The position numbers were made by a program, and so were the translations under genes. A DNA stretch of 64,000 nt from Paralithodes platypus (lineage: Eukaryota; Arthropoda; Malacostraca; Decapoda; Lithodidae), in contig CM064492.1 in NCBI GenBank assembly GCA_032716605.1, forward strand, positions 50,092,002 through 50,156,001. Reading direction: 5' to 3'. Shown piece after piece: positions 1-11,712 of the stretch. Within the stretch, counting starts at the first letter, position 1; each line of letters begins with the position of its first letter. The notes below the pieces were generated by a model, which did not search any database, was not told the origin of the DNA, and worked only from the letters and a program-made list of their open reading frames with translations.

Positions 1-95
1 TCTCATTCCCACAGATCCTCTCTAAGCTGTATATAATCGTCTAATGCTAGCCAGAATGAACACTCAAAATGCATCATAATCCTCAAAGGGTAAAA
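1..95. mobile_element. MITE family A, right arm cut by window edge
   Basis: This is the right half of the dispersed palindromic element called family A here. It shows the recurrent core AATCGTCTAATG, GCCAGAAT, a CATCATAATCCTCAA segment and an AAAGGGTAA terminus. Full copies elsewhere (for example 49906-50119 and 60801-61015) start with the inverted version of this arm. The left arm lies outside the window and the terminal TTAA has decayed to GTAA. Confidence 0.7.
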
Positions 96-197
96 AAAAA
101 AAGAAAAAAAAAAACGGCAAAAAGACGCAGACTGATATACTGTATATGATACGTATATTTCCCAAATGGCGTTATGGTGTAGAGCTCTTTGATGTTA

Positions 198-546
198 TTC
201 CTTTACCGTGACCTTCATAGACCCTTTACCGTAACCTTTATATACCCTTTACCGTGACCTTTATAGACCCCGTACCGTGACCTTTATAGACCCTTTACCA
301 TGACCTTTATAGACCCTTTACTGTGACCTTTATAGACCCTTTACCATTACCTTTATAGACCCTGTAATGTGACCTTTATAGACCCTTTACCATGACCTTT
401 ATAGACCCTTTACTGTGACCTATTTAGACCCTTTACCGTGACCTTTATAGACCCTTTACCATGACCTTTATAGACCCTTTACTGTGACCTTTTTAGACCC
501 TTTACCGTGACCTTTATAGACCCTTTACCGTGACCTTTATAGACCC
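198..546. repeat. 23-bp minisatellite
   Basis: About 15 head-to-tail copies of a roughly 23-bp unit with core CCCTTTACCGTGACC followed by TTTATAGA. Copies differ at a few positions (CCGTG, CCATG, CTGTG), which suggests an old, partly homogenised array. There is no coding frame across it. Confidence 0.95.
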
Positions 547-906
547 CTATTCCCTTCTTCCTGGCTTACTGGTTTTCTGGCGAGGGTGGGAAAGGGAATT
601 GGGTGATGTGCAGTCAGTGATTGGTGCTTCTGAATGCTTGTGAGCGAACTGTGTTATGTTTTCTTCTCCTGCCACCTCTTTAGTAGACGATTTTGCTCTG
701 ATGATCTTTGAGTATAATGATAGTGATTTAAAATGAAAATAAATAAATTAAACAAATAATGAAATAAAATAAATACATTAAAATAATCAAATAAATATAT
801 ATAAATAAAATACAACAAACCATCCTCCATTACCTCTAAGACATGTTCATAAATTCCTTTCAGGATTCCTTCATTGGAGCATCTGTGTCAAGCTACTGTA
901 TGTTCT
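547..906. other. Unassigned AT-rich spacer
   Basis: No gene or recognised repeat. It contains an A-rich stretch of degenerate AAATAAAT motifs at about 730-815. I see nothing else supportable. Confidence 0.5.
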
Positions 907-1115
907 CCCCTTCACCACCATTACGTAATTTATTTCATAGTCTAGTTACCATTTGACAATTTTCTTTATTATATAATCTATTTCTATGACGCTTTTGGGT
1001 AAATACGATCTCAATAAACCCTCTTAAGAACATAGGTCCCTCTTAAACTGCATAAAATCATCTAATTTTAGCCAGAATCAAAGGTAAAAAGGCGTCATGG
1101 TGCAGAAGGGATTAA
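907..1115. mobile_element. MITE family B copy
   Basis: Starts CCCCTTCACCACCATTACG and ends with GGCGTCATGGTGCAGAAGGG followed by ATTAA, so the two ends are inverted versions of one another. The interior carries the arm motif AATCATCTAATTTTAGCCAG shared by families A-C. Length is about 209 bp. The 3' TTAA is present; the 5' TTAA is lost. Confidence 0.75.
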
Positions 1116-1548
1116 GGGTGTGTTCACACCAAGGCCGCACCAAACATAATATAGCGCAAAATGTCTGTAGTGAAGTGAAATTTCATTGAAATTACACAAT
1201 ATTGTCCCTGTATTGTCTTGATATGCACCACACAGTTATGCGACCCATCTCTCCTTAATAAACCAGCCTTTTCTCTCCAGCTTCCCATAAAGTGGTTGGC
1301 GTCAGAGGGGTGGTGAAGGCCGGTGGGTCGTTATATATGAGGCTGCAGGACCGGCCCACTTCTTGCTGACGGGACCGAGTGAAAGGCAGCCGTGGGGGGG
1401 GGGGGGGTCTGATAACACTGATATCACCCGGGTGCTACGTGACCTGCATGTTGTAGTATTGTAGTAACCTTAACCCCTCCTATCCTACACCGTAATGCTG
1501 TAGCAATATAGCACCCCTGCCCTCACCTACCCTCCACCGTGACCCCAC
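1116..1548. other. Unassigned spacer
   Basis: No open frame of note and no recognised repeat apart from a G homopolymer at about 1395-1408. I see nothing I can name here. Confidence 0.4.
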
Positions 1549-3653
1549 TTATTATGTTCCTTCCAACTATACTGCTAAAATCGATTTATGAAATTTACAA
1601 ACACATGTGGCAGTCCGTGGATTCGAACCCAGGATCCTCACACCGAAAATCAACACCTTATGCATCGCACCACGAAGACAGTTAAAGGATGGTGGACAAT
1701 GCCTACGATTTATTATGCAACTTCGAATCCTGCATATCAATCTAAGCATGTACACACATCCCAACTGCAACTCACGTAGGCTATGCATATCTGAATGGAA
1801 AGAGCAATTAATGGGGCCTTAACCACTAGGGAAGTCCTCTCGATAAATCACTCCTGAACCAATATCAATTATTATGTTCCTTCCAACAACCAACTATACT
1901 CCTAAAATCGATTTATGAAATTTACAAACACATGTGGCAGTCCGTGGATTCGAACCCAGGATCCTCACACCGAAAATCAACACCTTATGCATCGCACCAC
2001 GAAGACAGTTAAAGGATGGTGGACAATGCCTACGATTTATTATGCAACTTCGAATCCTGCATATCAATCTAAGCATGTACACACATCCCAACTGCAACTC
2101 ACGTAGGCTATGCATATGTGAATGGAAAGAGCAATTAATGGGGCCTTAACCACTAGGGAAGTCCTCTCGATAAATCACTCCTGAACCAATATCAATTATT
2201 ATGTTCCTTCCAACAACCAACTATACTCCTAAAATCGATTTATGAAATTTACAAACACATGTGGCAGTCCGTGGATTCGAACCCAGGATCCTCACACCGA
2301 AAATCAACACCTTATGCATCGCACCACGAAGACAGTTAAAGGATGGTGGACAATGCCTACGATTTATTATGCAACTTCGAATCCTGCATATCAATCTAAG
2401 CATGTACACACATCCCAACTGCAACTCACGTAGGCTATGCATATGTGAATGGAAAGAGCAATTAATGGGGCCTTAACCACTAGGGAAGTCCTCTCGATAA
2501 ATCACTCCTGAACCAATATCAATTATTATGTTCCTTCCAACAACCAACTATACTCCTAAAATCGATTTATGAAATTTACAAATACATGTGGCAGTCCGTG
2601 GATTCGAACCCAGGATGCTCACACCGAAAATCAACACCTACTGCATCGCACCACGAAGACAGTTAAAGGATGGTGGACACTGCCTACGATTTATTATGCA
2701 ACTTCGAATCCTGCAAATCAATCTAAGCATGTACACACATCCCAACTGCAACTCACGTAGGCTATGCATATCTGAATGGAAAGAGCAATTAATGGGGCCT
2801 TAACCACTAGGGAAGTCCTCTCGATAAATCACTCCTGAACCAATATCAATTATTATGTTCCTTCCAACAACCAACTATACTCCTAAAATCGATTTATGAA
2901 ATTTACAAACACATGTGGCAGTCCGTGGATTCGAACCCAGGATGCTCACACCGAAAATCAACACCTTATGCATCGCACCACGAAGACAGTTAAAGGATGG
3001 TGGACACTGCCTACGATTTATTATGCAACTTCGAATCCTGCATATCAATCTAAGCATGTACACACATCCCAACTGCAACTCACGTAGGCTATGCATATCT
3101 GAATGGAAAGAGCAATTAATGGGGCCTTAACCACTAGGGAAGTCCTCTCGATAAATCACTCCTGAACCAATATCAATTATTATGTTCCTTCCAACAACCA
3201 ACTATACTCCTAAAATCGATTTATGAAATTTACAAACACATGTGGCAGTCAGTGGATTCGAACCCAGGATGCTCACACCGAAAACCAACACCTTATGCAT
3301 CGCACCACGAAGACAGTTAAAGGATGGTGGACACTGCCTACGATTTATTATGCAACTTCGGATCCTGCATATCAATCTAAGCATGTACACACATCCCAAC
3401 TGCAACTCACGTAGGCTATGCATATGTGAATGGAAAGAGCAATTAATGGGGCCTTAATCACTAGGGAAGTCCTCTCGATAAATCACTCCTGAACCAATAT
3501 CAATTATTATGTTCCTTCCAACAACCAACTATACTCCTAAAATCGATTTATGAAATTTACAAACACATGTGGCAGTCCGTGGATTCGAACCCAGGATGCT
3601 CAAACCGAAAATCAACGCCTTATGCATCGCACCACGAAGACAGTCTAAGACCC
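1549..3653. repeat. 327-bp satellite array containing tRNA-like sequence
   Basis: About 6.5 direct copies of an exact 327-bp unit; equivalent points are at 1567, 1894, 2221, 2548, 2875, 3202 and 3529. On the minus strand each unit contains an exact pol III B box, GGTTCGAATCC (plus-strand 1619-1629 in unit 1). It lies 43 nt downstream of an A-box-like TGGTGCGATGC, the spacing of a tRNA. The unit therefore looks like a tandemly amplified tRNA-derived SINE. Units 1-3 share GGATCCTCACACC and units 4-6 share GGATGCTCACACC, so the array has two sub-lineages. The 61-73 residue frames repeated in every unit are by-products of the repeat. The last unit breaks off at about 3653. Confidence 0.95.
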
Positions 3654-4016
3654 CCTAGCCTACCTAGTAATGTCCTTGGTAAGAGAGATCGTCCATCTCT
3701 TTCTTTGGATGGTACTATATTTTACTTTTATTATTATTTTCACTACTTAACACTCATATTTACCTGCAGATATTATCCACGTGTATCAATTTAGCTACAA
3801 TTGAACGCAAGCCATGAAGCATCGTAATGTTCTCCTGAGCAGGAACTATTTTCAACCAAATCAGCCACCATAACCGGCTCAGACTACATTGCTTTCAACT
3901 CAAAACGGCCACATTTATAAACGATCAGAACCAAAATTACCACAGCCTCACCTAAATAAACTAACCCTACCAAAACCTAACTTAGCCTGACTTAACCAAA
4001 TATAACCAAACCTCGA
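3654..4016. other. Unassigned spacer with CTAACC-rich stretch
   Basis: No gene. At about 3945-4012 the sequence is rich in degenerate CCTAAC/CTTAACC motifs that recall arthropod telomere-like CCTAA repeats. They are irregular and too short to call telomeric. Confidence 0.4.
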
Positions 4017-4226
4017 CCCTTTGAAGATATGACACATTTGGACAATTTATTCAGGCTATCATTAGATGATTTTATACAATTAGGAAGGATTTGTGGGAAT
4101 TATAGGAGTAAAGACTTTCTTCAATTAACCCTCTAACTTCAATATACCCTTTCTAAGCTGAATAAAATCGTCTAGTAATAGCCAGAAAACAGAAAAGAAG
4201 TGCGTCATCGAATATTCTAAGGGTAA
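4017..4226. mobile_element. MITE family A copy
   Basis: Left arm has CCCTTTGAAGATATGACAC, then GGCTATCATTAGATGATTTT. Right arm has the inverted AATCGTCTAGTAATAGCCAG and GCGTCATCG, ending CTAAGGGTAAA. The arms pair over about 70 bp. Terminal TTAA sites are degraded. Confidence 0.8.
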
Positions 4227-4265
4227 AGCCTTGTACTGTAGCTTGTCTGGGTTTTGGTCGCTAAG

Positions 4266-5660
4266 GAATTTGGCCCTATAGGAGTGTGGCCGTTTAGGAG
4301 CGTGGCCCTATAGGAGTGAGGCCCTATAGGGGTGCGGCCCTATAGGAGTGTGGTCGTTTAGGAGCGGGGCTGTATATGAATGTGGCCCTATAGGAGTGTG
4401 GCCGTTTAGGAGTGTGGCCGTATATGAATGTGGCCGTTTAGGAGTGTGGCCCTACAGGAGTGCGGCCGTTTAGAAGCATGGCCTTATAAGAGCGTGGCTG
4501 TTTAGGAGTGTGGCCGTATATAAATGTGACCGCTTAGGAGCGTGGCCGAAAATGAATGTGGCCGTTTAGGAGCGTGGCCATATAGGAATGTGGCCCTATA
4601 GGAGTGTGGCCATTTAGAAGCGTGGCATTAAATGAATGTAACCGTTTAGGAGTTTGGCCTTAAATAAATGTGGCCGTTTAGGAGCGTGGCCGTATATGTA
4701 TGTGGCCATTTAGGAGCATGGCTGTATATGAATGTGACCGCTTAGGAGCATGGCCGTATATAAATGTGGCCGTTTAAGAGTGTGGCCGTATATGAATGTG
4801 GCCGTTTAGAAGCATGGCCGTATATAAATGTGGCCGTTTAGGAGTGTGGCCATATATAAATGTGGCCGTTTAAGAGTGTGGCCGTATATGAATGTGGCCG
4901 TTTAGCAGTGTGGCCGTATGTGAATGTGGCCGATAAGGAATGTAGCTGTAAATGAATGTGGCAGTTTAGGAGTGTGGCCGTATATGAATGTGGCCGTTTA
5001 GGAGTGTCGCCGTATATGAATGTGGCCATTTAGGAGTGTGGCCCTATAGGAGTGTGGCCATTTAGGAGCATGGCCCAATAAGAGTGTGGCCATTTAGGAG
5101 TGTGGCCATATGCATGTAGCCATTTAGGAGTGTGGGCGTTTAGGAGCGTGGCCCTATAAGAGTGTGGCCGCTTAGGAGTGTGGCTGTATATGAATGTGGC
5201 AGGTTAGGAGCGTGGCCGTATATGAATGTGGCTGCTTAGGAGCGCGGCTGTATATGAATGTGGCCGTTTAGGAGAGTGGCAAATTAGGAGCGAGGCCGTA
5301 TATGAATGTGGCTGTTTAGGAGTGTGGCTCTATATGAATATGGCCGTTTAGGAGCGTGGCCGTATATGAATGTGGCCGTTTAGGAGTGTGACTGTATACG
5401 AATGTGGCCATTTACCAGTGTGGCTGTATATGAATGTGGCCGTTTAGGAGTGTGGCTATATATGAATGTGGCCATTTAGGAGCGTGGCCGTATATGAATG
5501 TGGCCGATTAGGAGTGTGACTGTATACGAATGTGGCCGTTTAGGAGCGTGGCCGTATATGAATGTGGCCGTTTAGGAGCGTGGCCGTATATGAATGTGGC
5601 CGTTTAGCACCGTGGCCGTATATGAATGGTGCCGTTTAGGAGCGTGGCCGTTATGAAATA
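4266..5660. repeat. 32-bp minisatellite, left block
   Basis: Long array built from two alternating roughly 16-bp half-units, GTGGCCGTTTAGGAGC and GTGGCCGTATATGAAT, with many point variants. The same array resumes at 8453-8815, so the LINE between them inserted into it. Divergence is higher at the left end, where CCCTATAGG variants are common. Confidence 0.95.
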
Positions 5661-5674
5661 CAGACTGGTCTCCA

Positions 5675-6094
5675 GTGTTTGGAAGTACAAACGTTAATGA
5701 CGCATGGGTTGGCTTCAGAACCATCATCACAAACACCCTAGACGAAATAGCTCCTCTGAAAGACATACAAATTAAAGCAAGGTCAGACCCATGGATCAAC
5801 AGTGACCTACTACACCATCTGGAACACAGAGACAATCTGTTAAAAAGGCTAGTGAAACATAGGCAGGATCAAGATCTGAAACATGAGTTCAACAGGGCCA
5901 GGAATAAACTAAGTAAAAAAATCAAATCAGCGAAAACTAATTATTTCCACAATAAGGCAGAGGAATATCAGAATAACCCAAAGAAACTATGGAGGCACCT
6001 AAAAACAACAGGCTACAGCAACAAGGCAAGGGATTCGTCTAACACTAATATTGCTCTCAACATTAACTCCTTCAGACATATTATGTTCCAGTAA
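5675..6094 (+). pseudogene. LINE pre-RT segment (ORF2 N-terminal fragment)
   Basis: A 139-codon open frame lacking a natural start. It shows the SDPWINSDLL and NNPKKLWRHLK patterns that precede the RT domain in many CR1/L2/Jockey-group ORF2 proteins. It is basic and helical in character. The frame is lost into unrelated sequence at about 6092. Translation from the internal ATG is not expected; this is a relic of a longer ORF2 whose endonuclease part was lost by 5' truncation. Confidence 0.7.
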
Positions 6095-6357
6095 GTCCAC
6101 GGTGGCGGGTGCCCGGTATCATTGCCACTGCACCACACAACTGTCAAAACCACACTGGTGGCCGTTAGAATTATCGGAGGAACCTGGGGTTGCCACCAAC
6201 CGACAGATCTTCATCTAACTTACCGGACTTACTGAGATCATATGACGCTAGTGCGTCATATGGACTTATTGGAGAGGCATGTAGATAAGTCCATATGACG
6301 CAATCGCGTTATATGAGTTTTTGGTTATAAGTTCCATATGACGCGATCGCGTCATAT
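6095..6357. repeat. Hairpin-rich insertion in the LINE
   Basis: Sequence foreign to the LINE frame. It has three successive palindromes of related sequence: CATATGACGCTAGTGCGTCA, then CATATGACGCAATCGCGTTA, then CATATGACGCGATCGCGTCA. Each would fold into a short perfect or near-perfect hairpin. The left part has GTAAGTCC, and an ACTTACCGGACTTAC palindrome lies near 6218. I do not recognise the element. Confidence 0.6.
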
Positions 6358-7302
6358 ATGTCGCAAGGAGTTAATGATCAGGTTTGCCACGATAAACGAC
6401 AAATTTCAACCTACTTCAACACCTTCTTCATCTCCATAGCAAACACACTTGCACAGAACCTACCGCAACCTCTCAATAAATACACGACAACAACGGCCAC
6501 CTTTCGAAATTTCTACAGAGATAAAGGCATACACCCGAACACATTTAGATTACAAAATGTTACACCAAAATACACTTTTGACGAGCTCTCTAACCTAAAT
6601 GTACATAAAAGCACAGGACCAGACAAAATTCCTGCCAAATTTCTACGAGATGGAGCCATTGGTATAGCAGGTCCCCTAACCCACATCATCAACCTGTCAA
6701 TTAACACCAACACTGTACCTGCTGAACTGAAGGAAGCTATTGTAACCCCTCTATTCAAGAAAGGAAATAAACTAGAAGTTGGCAACTACAGACCAGTTAG
6801 CATATTATGTATTGTATCTAAAATCCTTGAAAGAGCGGTATACACCCAAATTCAACACTACCTCAAAGAAAATTATCTATTTTATAAGTTTCAATCAGGT
6901 TTCAGATGTATGTACTCGACTGACTCCTGTCTCATCCACTTAACAGATCACATCCGTAAAGAAATGTCTAAAGGTAACTACACCGGTATGGTTCTTCTTG
7001 ATCTACAAAAAGTGTTTGACACAGTAGACCATGATATCCTATGTAATAAACTACAAGCAATGGGCATCGGGTCTGTGAACTGGTTTAAATCTTATCTTAG
7101 TGGTAGAACACAAAGAGTCAAAATTGATGATAATATATCTGATCCTAGGCCAATTAACTGTGGGGTCCCGCAGGGAAGCATCCTTGGTCCCTTACTCTTT
7201 CTCTGTTATGTGAACGACATGGAACTGAACGTCTCGTCTCGTGTAAATTATTACTGTATGCTGACGACAGCGTGCTTCTGGTTTCAGGAAAAGACCCAAT
7301 AA
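6358..7302 (+). pseudogene. LINE reverse transcriptase, first part
   Basis: Encodes the fingers and palm of a non-LTR reverse transcriptase. Visible motifs are STGPDKIPAKFL, GNYRPVSIL, motif A VLLDLQKVFDTVDH (usually KAFDTVDH) and motif B INCGVPQGSILGPLLF. The frame shifts just before motif C: the expected YADDSVLLVSG is read in the next frame from about 7258. The gene product would polymerise cDNA by target-primed reverse transcription, but this copy cannot make a full enzyme. Confidence 0.9.
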
Positions 7303-8066
7303 GTATTGCCGCTTCACTTTCCAAAGAACTAGAATCATGTAGTGAATGGCTAGTGGACAATAGACTATCTCTTCACCTGGGCAAGACGGAAGCCATCTTA
7401 TGTGAGACAAAACGCAAACTGAAAGACATTGTGGGCTTCTCGGTCAACTGTAATGATATTCCTATAACAACAGTGTCACAAGTTAAATATCTCGGACTAA
7501 AACTGGACTCGAGTTTGTCAGGTGAAACAATTTTGGAATCTATCCTGTGTAAGTGTAGAGCACGTATAAAATACCTTTATAGACAGGTGGGATGATTGCC
7601 AGCGGCGACCAAAAAGACCCTTTGCCAAGCGCTTGTTCAATGTAATTTTGACTATTCTGTGTCATCCTGGTACTCTGCATCATCTAAATCAGCACAGCAC
7701 AAACTTCAGGTCACTCAAAATAAAATGGTTAGGTTCATGCTGAACCTAGGACCCAGATCACATGTTGGCCAGGAACAACTTCAGTCACTAGGTATGCTCA
7801 ATGTCTCTGACAGGGCCAAACAAATCAGGCTCACTAATGCCTTCAAAATGTTCTATGACAGAGCTCCAGAGTATCTTAAGAGTGATTTTGTTAAAGCAAA
7901 TGAGAGGAGTGGACATAATACAAGAAACAGGATGTTTAATGTTAAGGTCCCGAGAATCCAAGGACAGGGTAAGCAAACATTCTTCTTCACTGCCATCAAA
8001 GACTGGAACAACCTACCCCAGTCAGTCCGTGAAAAGAGAACACTGTATTCCTTCAGACTAGCCTGA
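7258..8066 (+). pseudogene. LINE reverse transcriptase, second part
   Basis: Continues the preceding frame after a frameshift. It begins with the catalytic YADD motif, then SLHLGKTEAI and QVKYLGLKLDSSL typical of the region after motif C. A TGA at 7593-7595 interrupts it, and the same frame continues from 7596 to a stop at 8066 with the PAATKKTLCQALVQ and NLPQSVREKRT patterns of the LINE C-terminus. At least one frameshift and one stop separate it from a working enzyme. Confidence 0.85.
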
Positions 8067-8452
8067 AGGAACACCTGAACCGGACAGCTGCGAGAAGGGA
8101 GCACCAAGCTTATGTCTACTACTAAATACGACATAAGATAGGCATACCAAACTGAAATGATTACTGATTACGGATTACTGATATTTACCATAGGATGTAA
8201 GGTATCTTAAAATAACCCCCTAGAAATACTTTCTCCAAAGTATCTATTTCTTTTATCCTCCCCTTTTCCCTAGCTAACCTAATCCCACAAGGACCCCCAA
8301 TGGAAATACGCCTAACGGCCTTATTCGGCTATCCTTAGTTGGAATTATGCAAAGCTGGTACATGTCATATTTGTAACATACTATGTGGTACCAACTCTGT
8401 AAATTGCTAACTGAATAAATATTAATATTATTATTATTATTATTATTATTAT

Positions 8453-8815
8453 TATGAATGTGGCCATTTAGGAGTGTGACTGTATACGAATGTGGCCGTT
8501 TAGGAGCGTGGCCGTATATGAATGTGGCCGTTTAGGAGCGTTATCGTATATGAATGTGGCCGTTTAGCAGCGTGGCCGTATATGAATGGTGCCGTTTAGG
8601 AGCGTGGCCGTATATGAATGTGGTCACATATGAATGTCGCCGTTTAGCAGCGTGGCCGTATATGAATGTGGCCGTATATGAGCATGGCCGTATATGAATG
8701 TGGCCGTTTAGGAGCGCGGTCGTATATAAATGTGACCGTTTAGGAGCGCGGTCGTATATAAATGTGACCGTTTAGGAGCGTGGCCGTGTATGAATGTGGC
8801 CGTTTAGGAGTGTGG
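8453..8815. repeat. 32-bp minisatellite, right block
   Basis: Continuation of the array at 4266-5660 after the LINE, with the same alternating half-units. Two near-identical copies carrying GGAGCGCGGTCGTATATAAA lie side by side at about 8701-8770, a sign of recent local duplication. Confidence 0.95.
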
Positions 8816-8930
8816 TGGCTGTTCTTCCTTGATACCTAGACATTACTGAGTCAGGCCACGGATCCCTCGGAGCTCTGAGAAATTAAAGCGGAGTACGTCT
8901 TAATGCTGACCTAGGAGTACAAACCCATTA
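8816..8930. other. Short unassigned spacer
   Basis: Unique-looking sequence between the minisatellite and MITE D. No feature seen. Confidence 0.4.
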
Positions 8931-9282
8931 CAGGGAGATGGGCGTATTTATTTGTCCATTTATATATATTTTTATTATGTTTATAGTTTCCTCCCTAGAC
9001 CGCCATCAATCTTAATAAAACATCCTTCAAGATAAATGTGTACATTTTTCGGTAGAGAAATATCCCAGCCGAAGGTCGGTTCATCTTAAATTTCAGGCTC
9101 GCTATCATTCGCCAAGAAAAAGTCGTCACCTAAATGATACGAAGTCTTAATATTTACAAACAAATGGGGTGAAAGGTCTTAAAATTGCCAAACTAATGGG
9201 CCGAACGTCTTTTAATCTGTAAACTAATGGGGCTAAAGATGAGGAAGAAGGGGGACCAGAAAAACGACCCGTCTCCCCTTAA
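8931..9282 (-). mobile_element. MITE family D copy
   Basis: Minus-oriented copy of the roughly 350-bp family D. It has CCTCCCTAGACCGCCATCA, the hairpin core GCCGAAGGTCGG, GGCTCGCTATCATTCGCC, CTAATGGGGCTAAAGATGAG, and ends GTCTCCCCTTAA. The 5' end is eroded. Other copies begin and end in TTAA. Confidence 0.8.
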
Positions 9283-9394
9283 AGTAATCACATTTTTGCA
9301 CACAGTTTAATTGGTGCTCCCGAACGTGCTCATAGGGTTAGTTAGAGACCCTGCAGTAAGAGAGAGCGGCCATCTTTATTTGGGCCGCCATTTC
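9283..9394. repeat. Dispersed repeat fragment related to 58815-58875
   Basis: The part around 9340-9400 (GAGACCCTGCAGTAAGAGAG, then GGCCGCCATTTCGGTACC) occurs again in inverted orientation near 58820-58870. It is therefore a dispersed repeat of unknown type. Confidence 0.5.
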
Positions 9395-9965
9395 GGTACC
9401 TTAAGAACAGGATGATACTGTATGTTTAACTCTGTAGAATTTACCCCAACGATTAAATTTAGATGTTATGTTTTGACGAAAAGGAATGTTGATAAATACT
9501 AAACTATATAATTATCCTGTACCAATATGGATGAATCTTTATTATGGTTATGGTGCAGCAATTATTATCGAACAACAGGGTGATATTTTAAGTTTGACTC
9601 CGTAGAATTCAGGCCCAAAGATTAAACTGTATATTCTGTTTATGAGTTAATCTTTATTATGGGTATGGCGCGCCTCCGCAATTATCAAACAACTGGATGA
9701 AATTATATGTCTGACTCCGTAGAATTTAGGCTCAAAGACTAAATTTTATATCCTATAAATATTGATGAATGTATATTATCTTGGACGCTAGTTTGGTGCT
9801 TTAGTTATCAAAGAACAGGGTGATGTTTTATATTTGACTCCGTAGAATTTAGAGCCAAATAGTAAACTTTATATCATGTACCGATATGGACGAATCTTTG
9901 TTATGGGTATGTCTTTTATAGCGTGAAAAGAGAGGGTAGATTTGAAACTAAATATAATGTTCTAA
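9395..9965. repeat. Degenerate tandem repeat of about 120 bp
   Basis: Four diverged copies are marked by GACTCCGTAGAATTTAGG-like motifs at about 9427, 9595, 9712 and 9834. Each is followed by GATGAATCTTTATTATGG-like sequence and a GAACAACAGGGTGATAT segment. Spacing is irregular (about 168, 118 and 122 bp), so it is old. Confidence 0.75.
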
Positions 9966-10785
9966 TGGCAAACAGAATAAGATTGAAAATACGTCATCGA
10001 GCCGAACGAAGGGGCTAATAGCGCTTCTGTAACCCCCTCATGTAGACATGGAGACTGGGCCGTGTATTTTATAGCGGCCCAAATCCCTGTACTCGACAAT
10101 GGCCCCCTCTCCCACCTGGCACCCCCGCTGGCACTCAAGATCGCGTAGTAACAGAGATCGGTCCTGTATTTGTGGCACTGATACCATTACCCTTTCTTTA
10201 CGCTCTTTGAGGACCACGACGCATGTTGGCAGATATTTCTGGCTAATTTCCGACGATTATATAATTTCGGCCTGGGCGCCCCTCAAATTGCCACTTTCTG
10301 CAGTAGCGCGACGTTTATGATTTTTGTTTTTCTCGGTCATTACAGAACCAAATGTCTTGAACTTACACACGCATATACTCGAATATATCCTCTAGGCCTT
10401 AACGGCGCCCTTTTCTTAAATTTCGTTCTGGGCGCCCCGCTAATCTGCGCCTTCTGTAGTAGTGATGAAAAGTGAAATGACCACTTGTTTGAAAATTGAT
10501 AAGGCATATTTCATAGAACTTCATATGCATAGACTCTTGCTAATTGTTCAGGCTGTATGAAAGCACTTGTATAATACTTTGATCTTGGCGGTTAACTATA
10601 GGGCCCCTTCTACAGGAGTTGATGGAAAATTTAATCGGCTGTCTTTTAATCGGCTGTCTTTTTGGGTCTTTGATTTGCCAATTTCATTCACAGGCATACT
10701 GTATACTGTACTCTGATCTATTCCTTGACCATAACGGAGTCAGATCTTCAACTTTAGCCCAGGAAGCCTCGCTACTGTCTCCGTT
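9966..10785. repeat. Degenerate repeats with GGCGCCC-rich motif
   Basis: At least three diverged direct copies (about 10180-10310, 10370-10470, 10690-10800) share a taggcc-t-AACGG motif, then CTGGGCGCCCC, then TTCTGCAGTAG or TTCTACAGGAG. Related copies lie beyond the right inverted arm at about 19885-19985 and 20690-20790. No gene is seen. The small open frame at 10099-10320 is rejected because it lies inside the repeat. Confidence 0.55.
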
Positions 10786-11712
10786 CTACAGGAGGACGTA
10801 AAATAAGATCGGATATTTGTATGTGATTAACGAACCACATATATGATGTACTATTGTGGACATAAGTCCTGCTACACCTGCCCGGCAGAATATCGTGAAT
10901 TGTGTTGGTAACATTGCTATACACCCCCCTCCCCGCCCCCTCTCTCAGACAGGCCCTCCCTTCCTCTTTCTTTCTTGTGCCAAGTCTACAAGCCCCTCCC
11001 CCTGCATTGTTTCCACCACCCTGACTAAATCCACAGGATGATAATATCACGATAACCTCTCTCCTTCCTTTCTCTCATTTCTCCCTCGATCATCGCATCT
11101 ACAGTATGTATTTGTATTCATGCTTTCCAAATCTTCTTCCTAAAATTAAATAACATACAGTTAAAATAGCAATAGGTTACATAGTTCATGTTCATATTTG
11201 CCATTTTATATAAACCTAGCTCAATGTAAAGTTTTATGATCCATTCGAATATGGAAATATATTAACCATATAATATTATCTAAATCAGATGCAATTGAGA
11301 CTTGAATATACTTTTGCATTCTCATATTTCAATTCAGTTATGATTAATTAAGCCCAAATAGCACAATATCTGGAGTAAGCATGTATTTCACTGTTAAAGT
11401 TTATATAGAATACTATTACACGATATTATTGACCCACACATAAAATGGGTTCCTTGATTCAATGCATTAAATATTAAATTATAAATATATGGTTACGTGT
11501 GTATTCTCAATACTCGCCTGTCAAGTGTCAACCCACTTCCCCTTAACTACGGTAGCTCACACTTATCTATTCATATTTTGTAACTAGTCAACTCAAACAC
11601 ACGGCCACACACATTAATGTGACATTACATTACACATACGTGCATGTTATTTTCTTACGTGAGGATATTTGGTGTCTTTTAACTGCCTCAGCGAGCGCTG
11701 CTCCCTCCGATA

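Larger units (their letters stand above)
5661..8452 (+). mobile_element. L2/CR1-type LINE, 5'-truncated and broken
   Basis: Non-LTR retrotransposon body inserted in the 4.3-8.8 kb minisatellite. It holds a pre-RT segment (5675-6094), a palindromic interruption (6095-6357), a reverse transcriptase with a frameshift at about 7255, a stop at 7593, the C-terminal part, a 3' UTR and an (ATT)n tail at about 8420-8455. TATGAA occurs at both junctions and may be a short target duplication or microhomology. The endonuclease domain is absent. Assignment to the CR1/L2/Rex group rests on the RT motifs and the trinucleotide 3' tail. Confidence 0.85.

Noticed and set aside
1567..3457. Repeated 63-73 codon frames on both strands
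   Set aside because: Same frames recur in each 327-bp satellite unit and overlap the tRNA-like part; no protein motif.
3945..4012. Telomeric CCTAA repeats
   Set aside because: Only scattered, irregular CCTAAC and CTTAACC motifs; no regular pentamer run.
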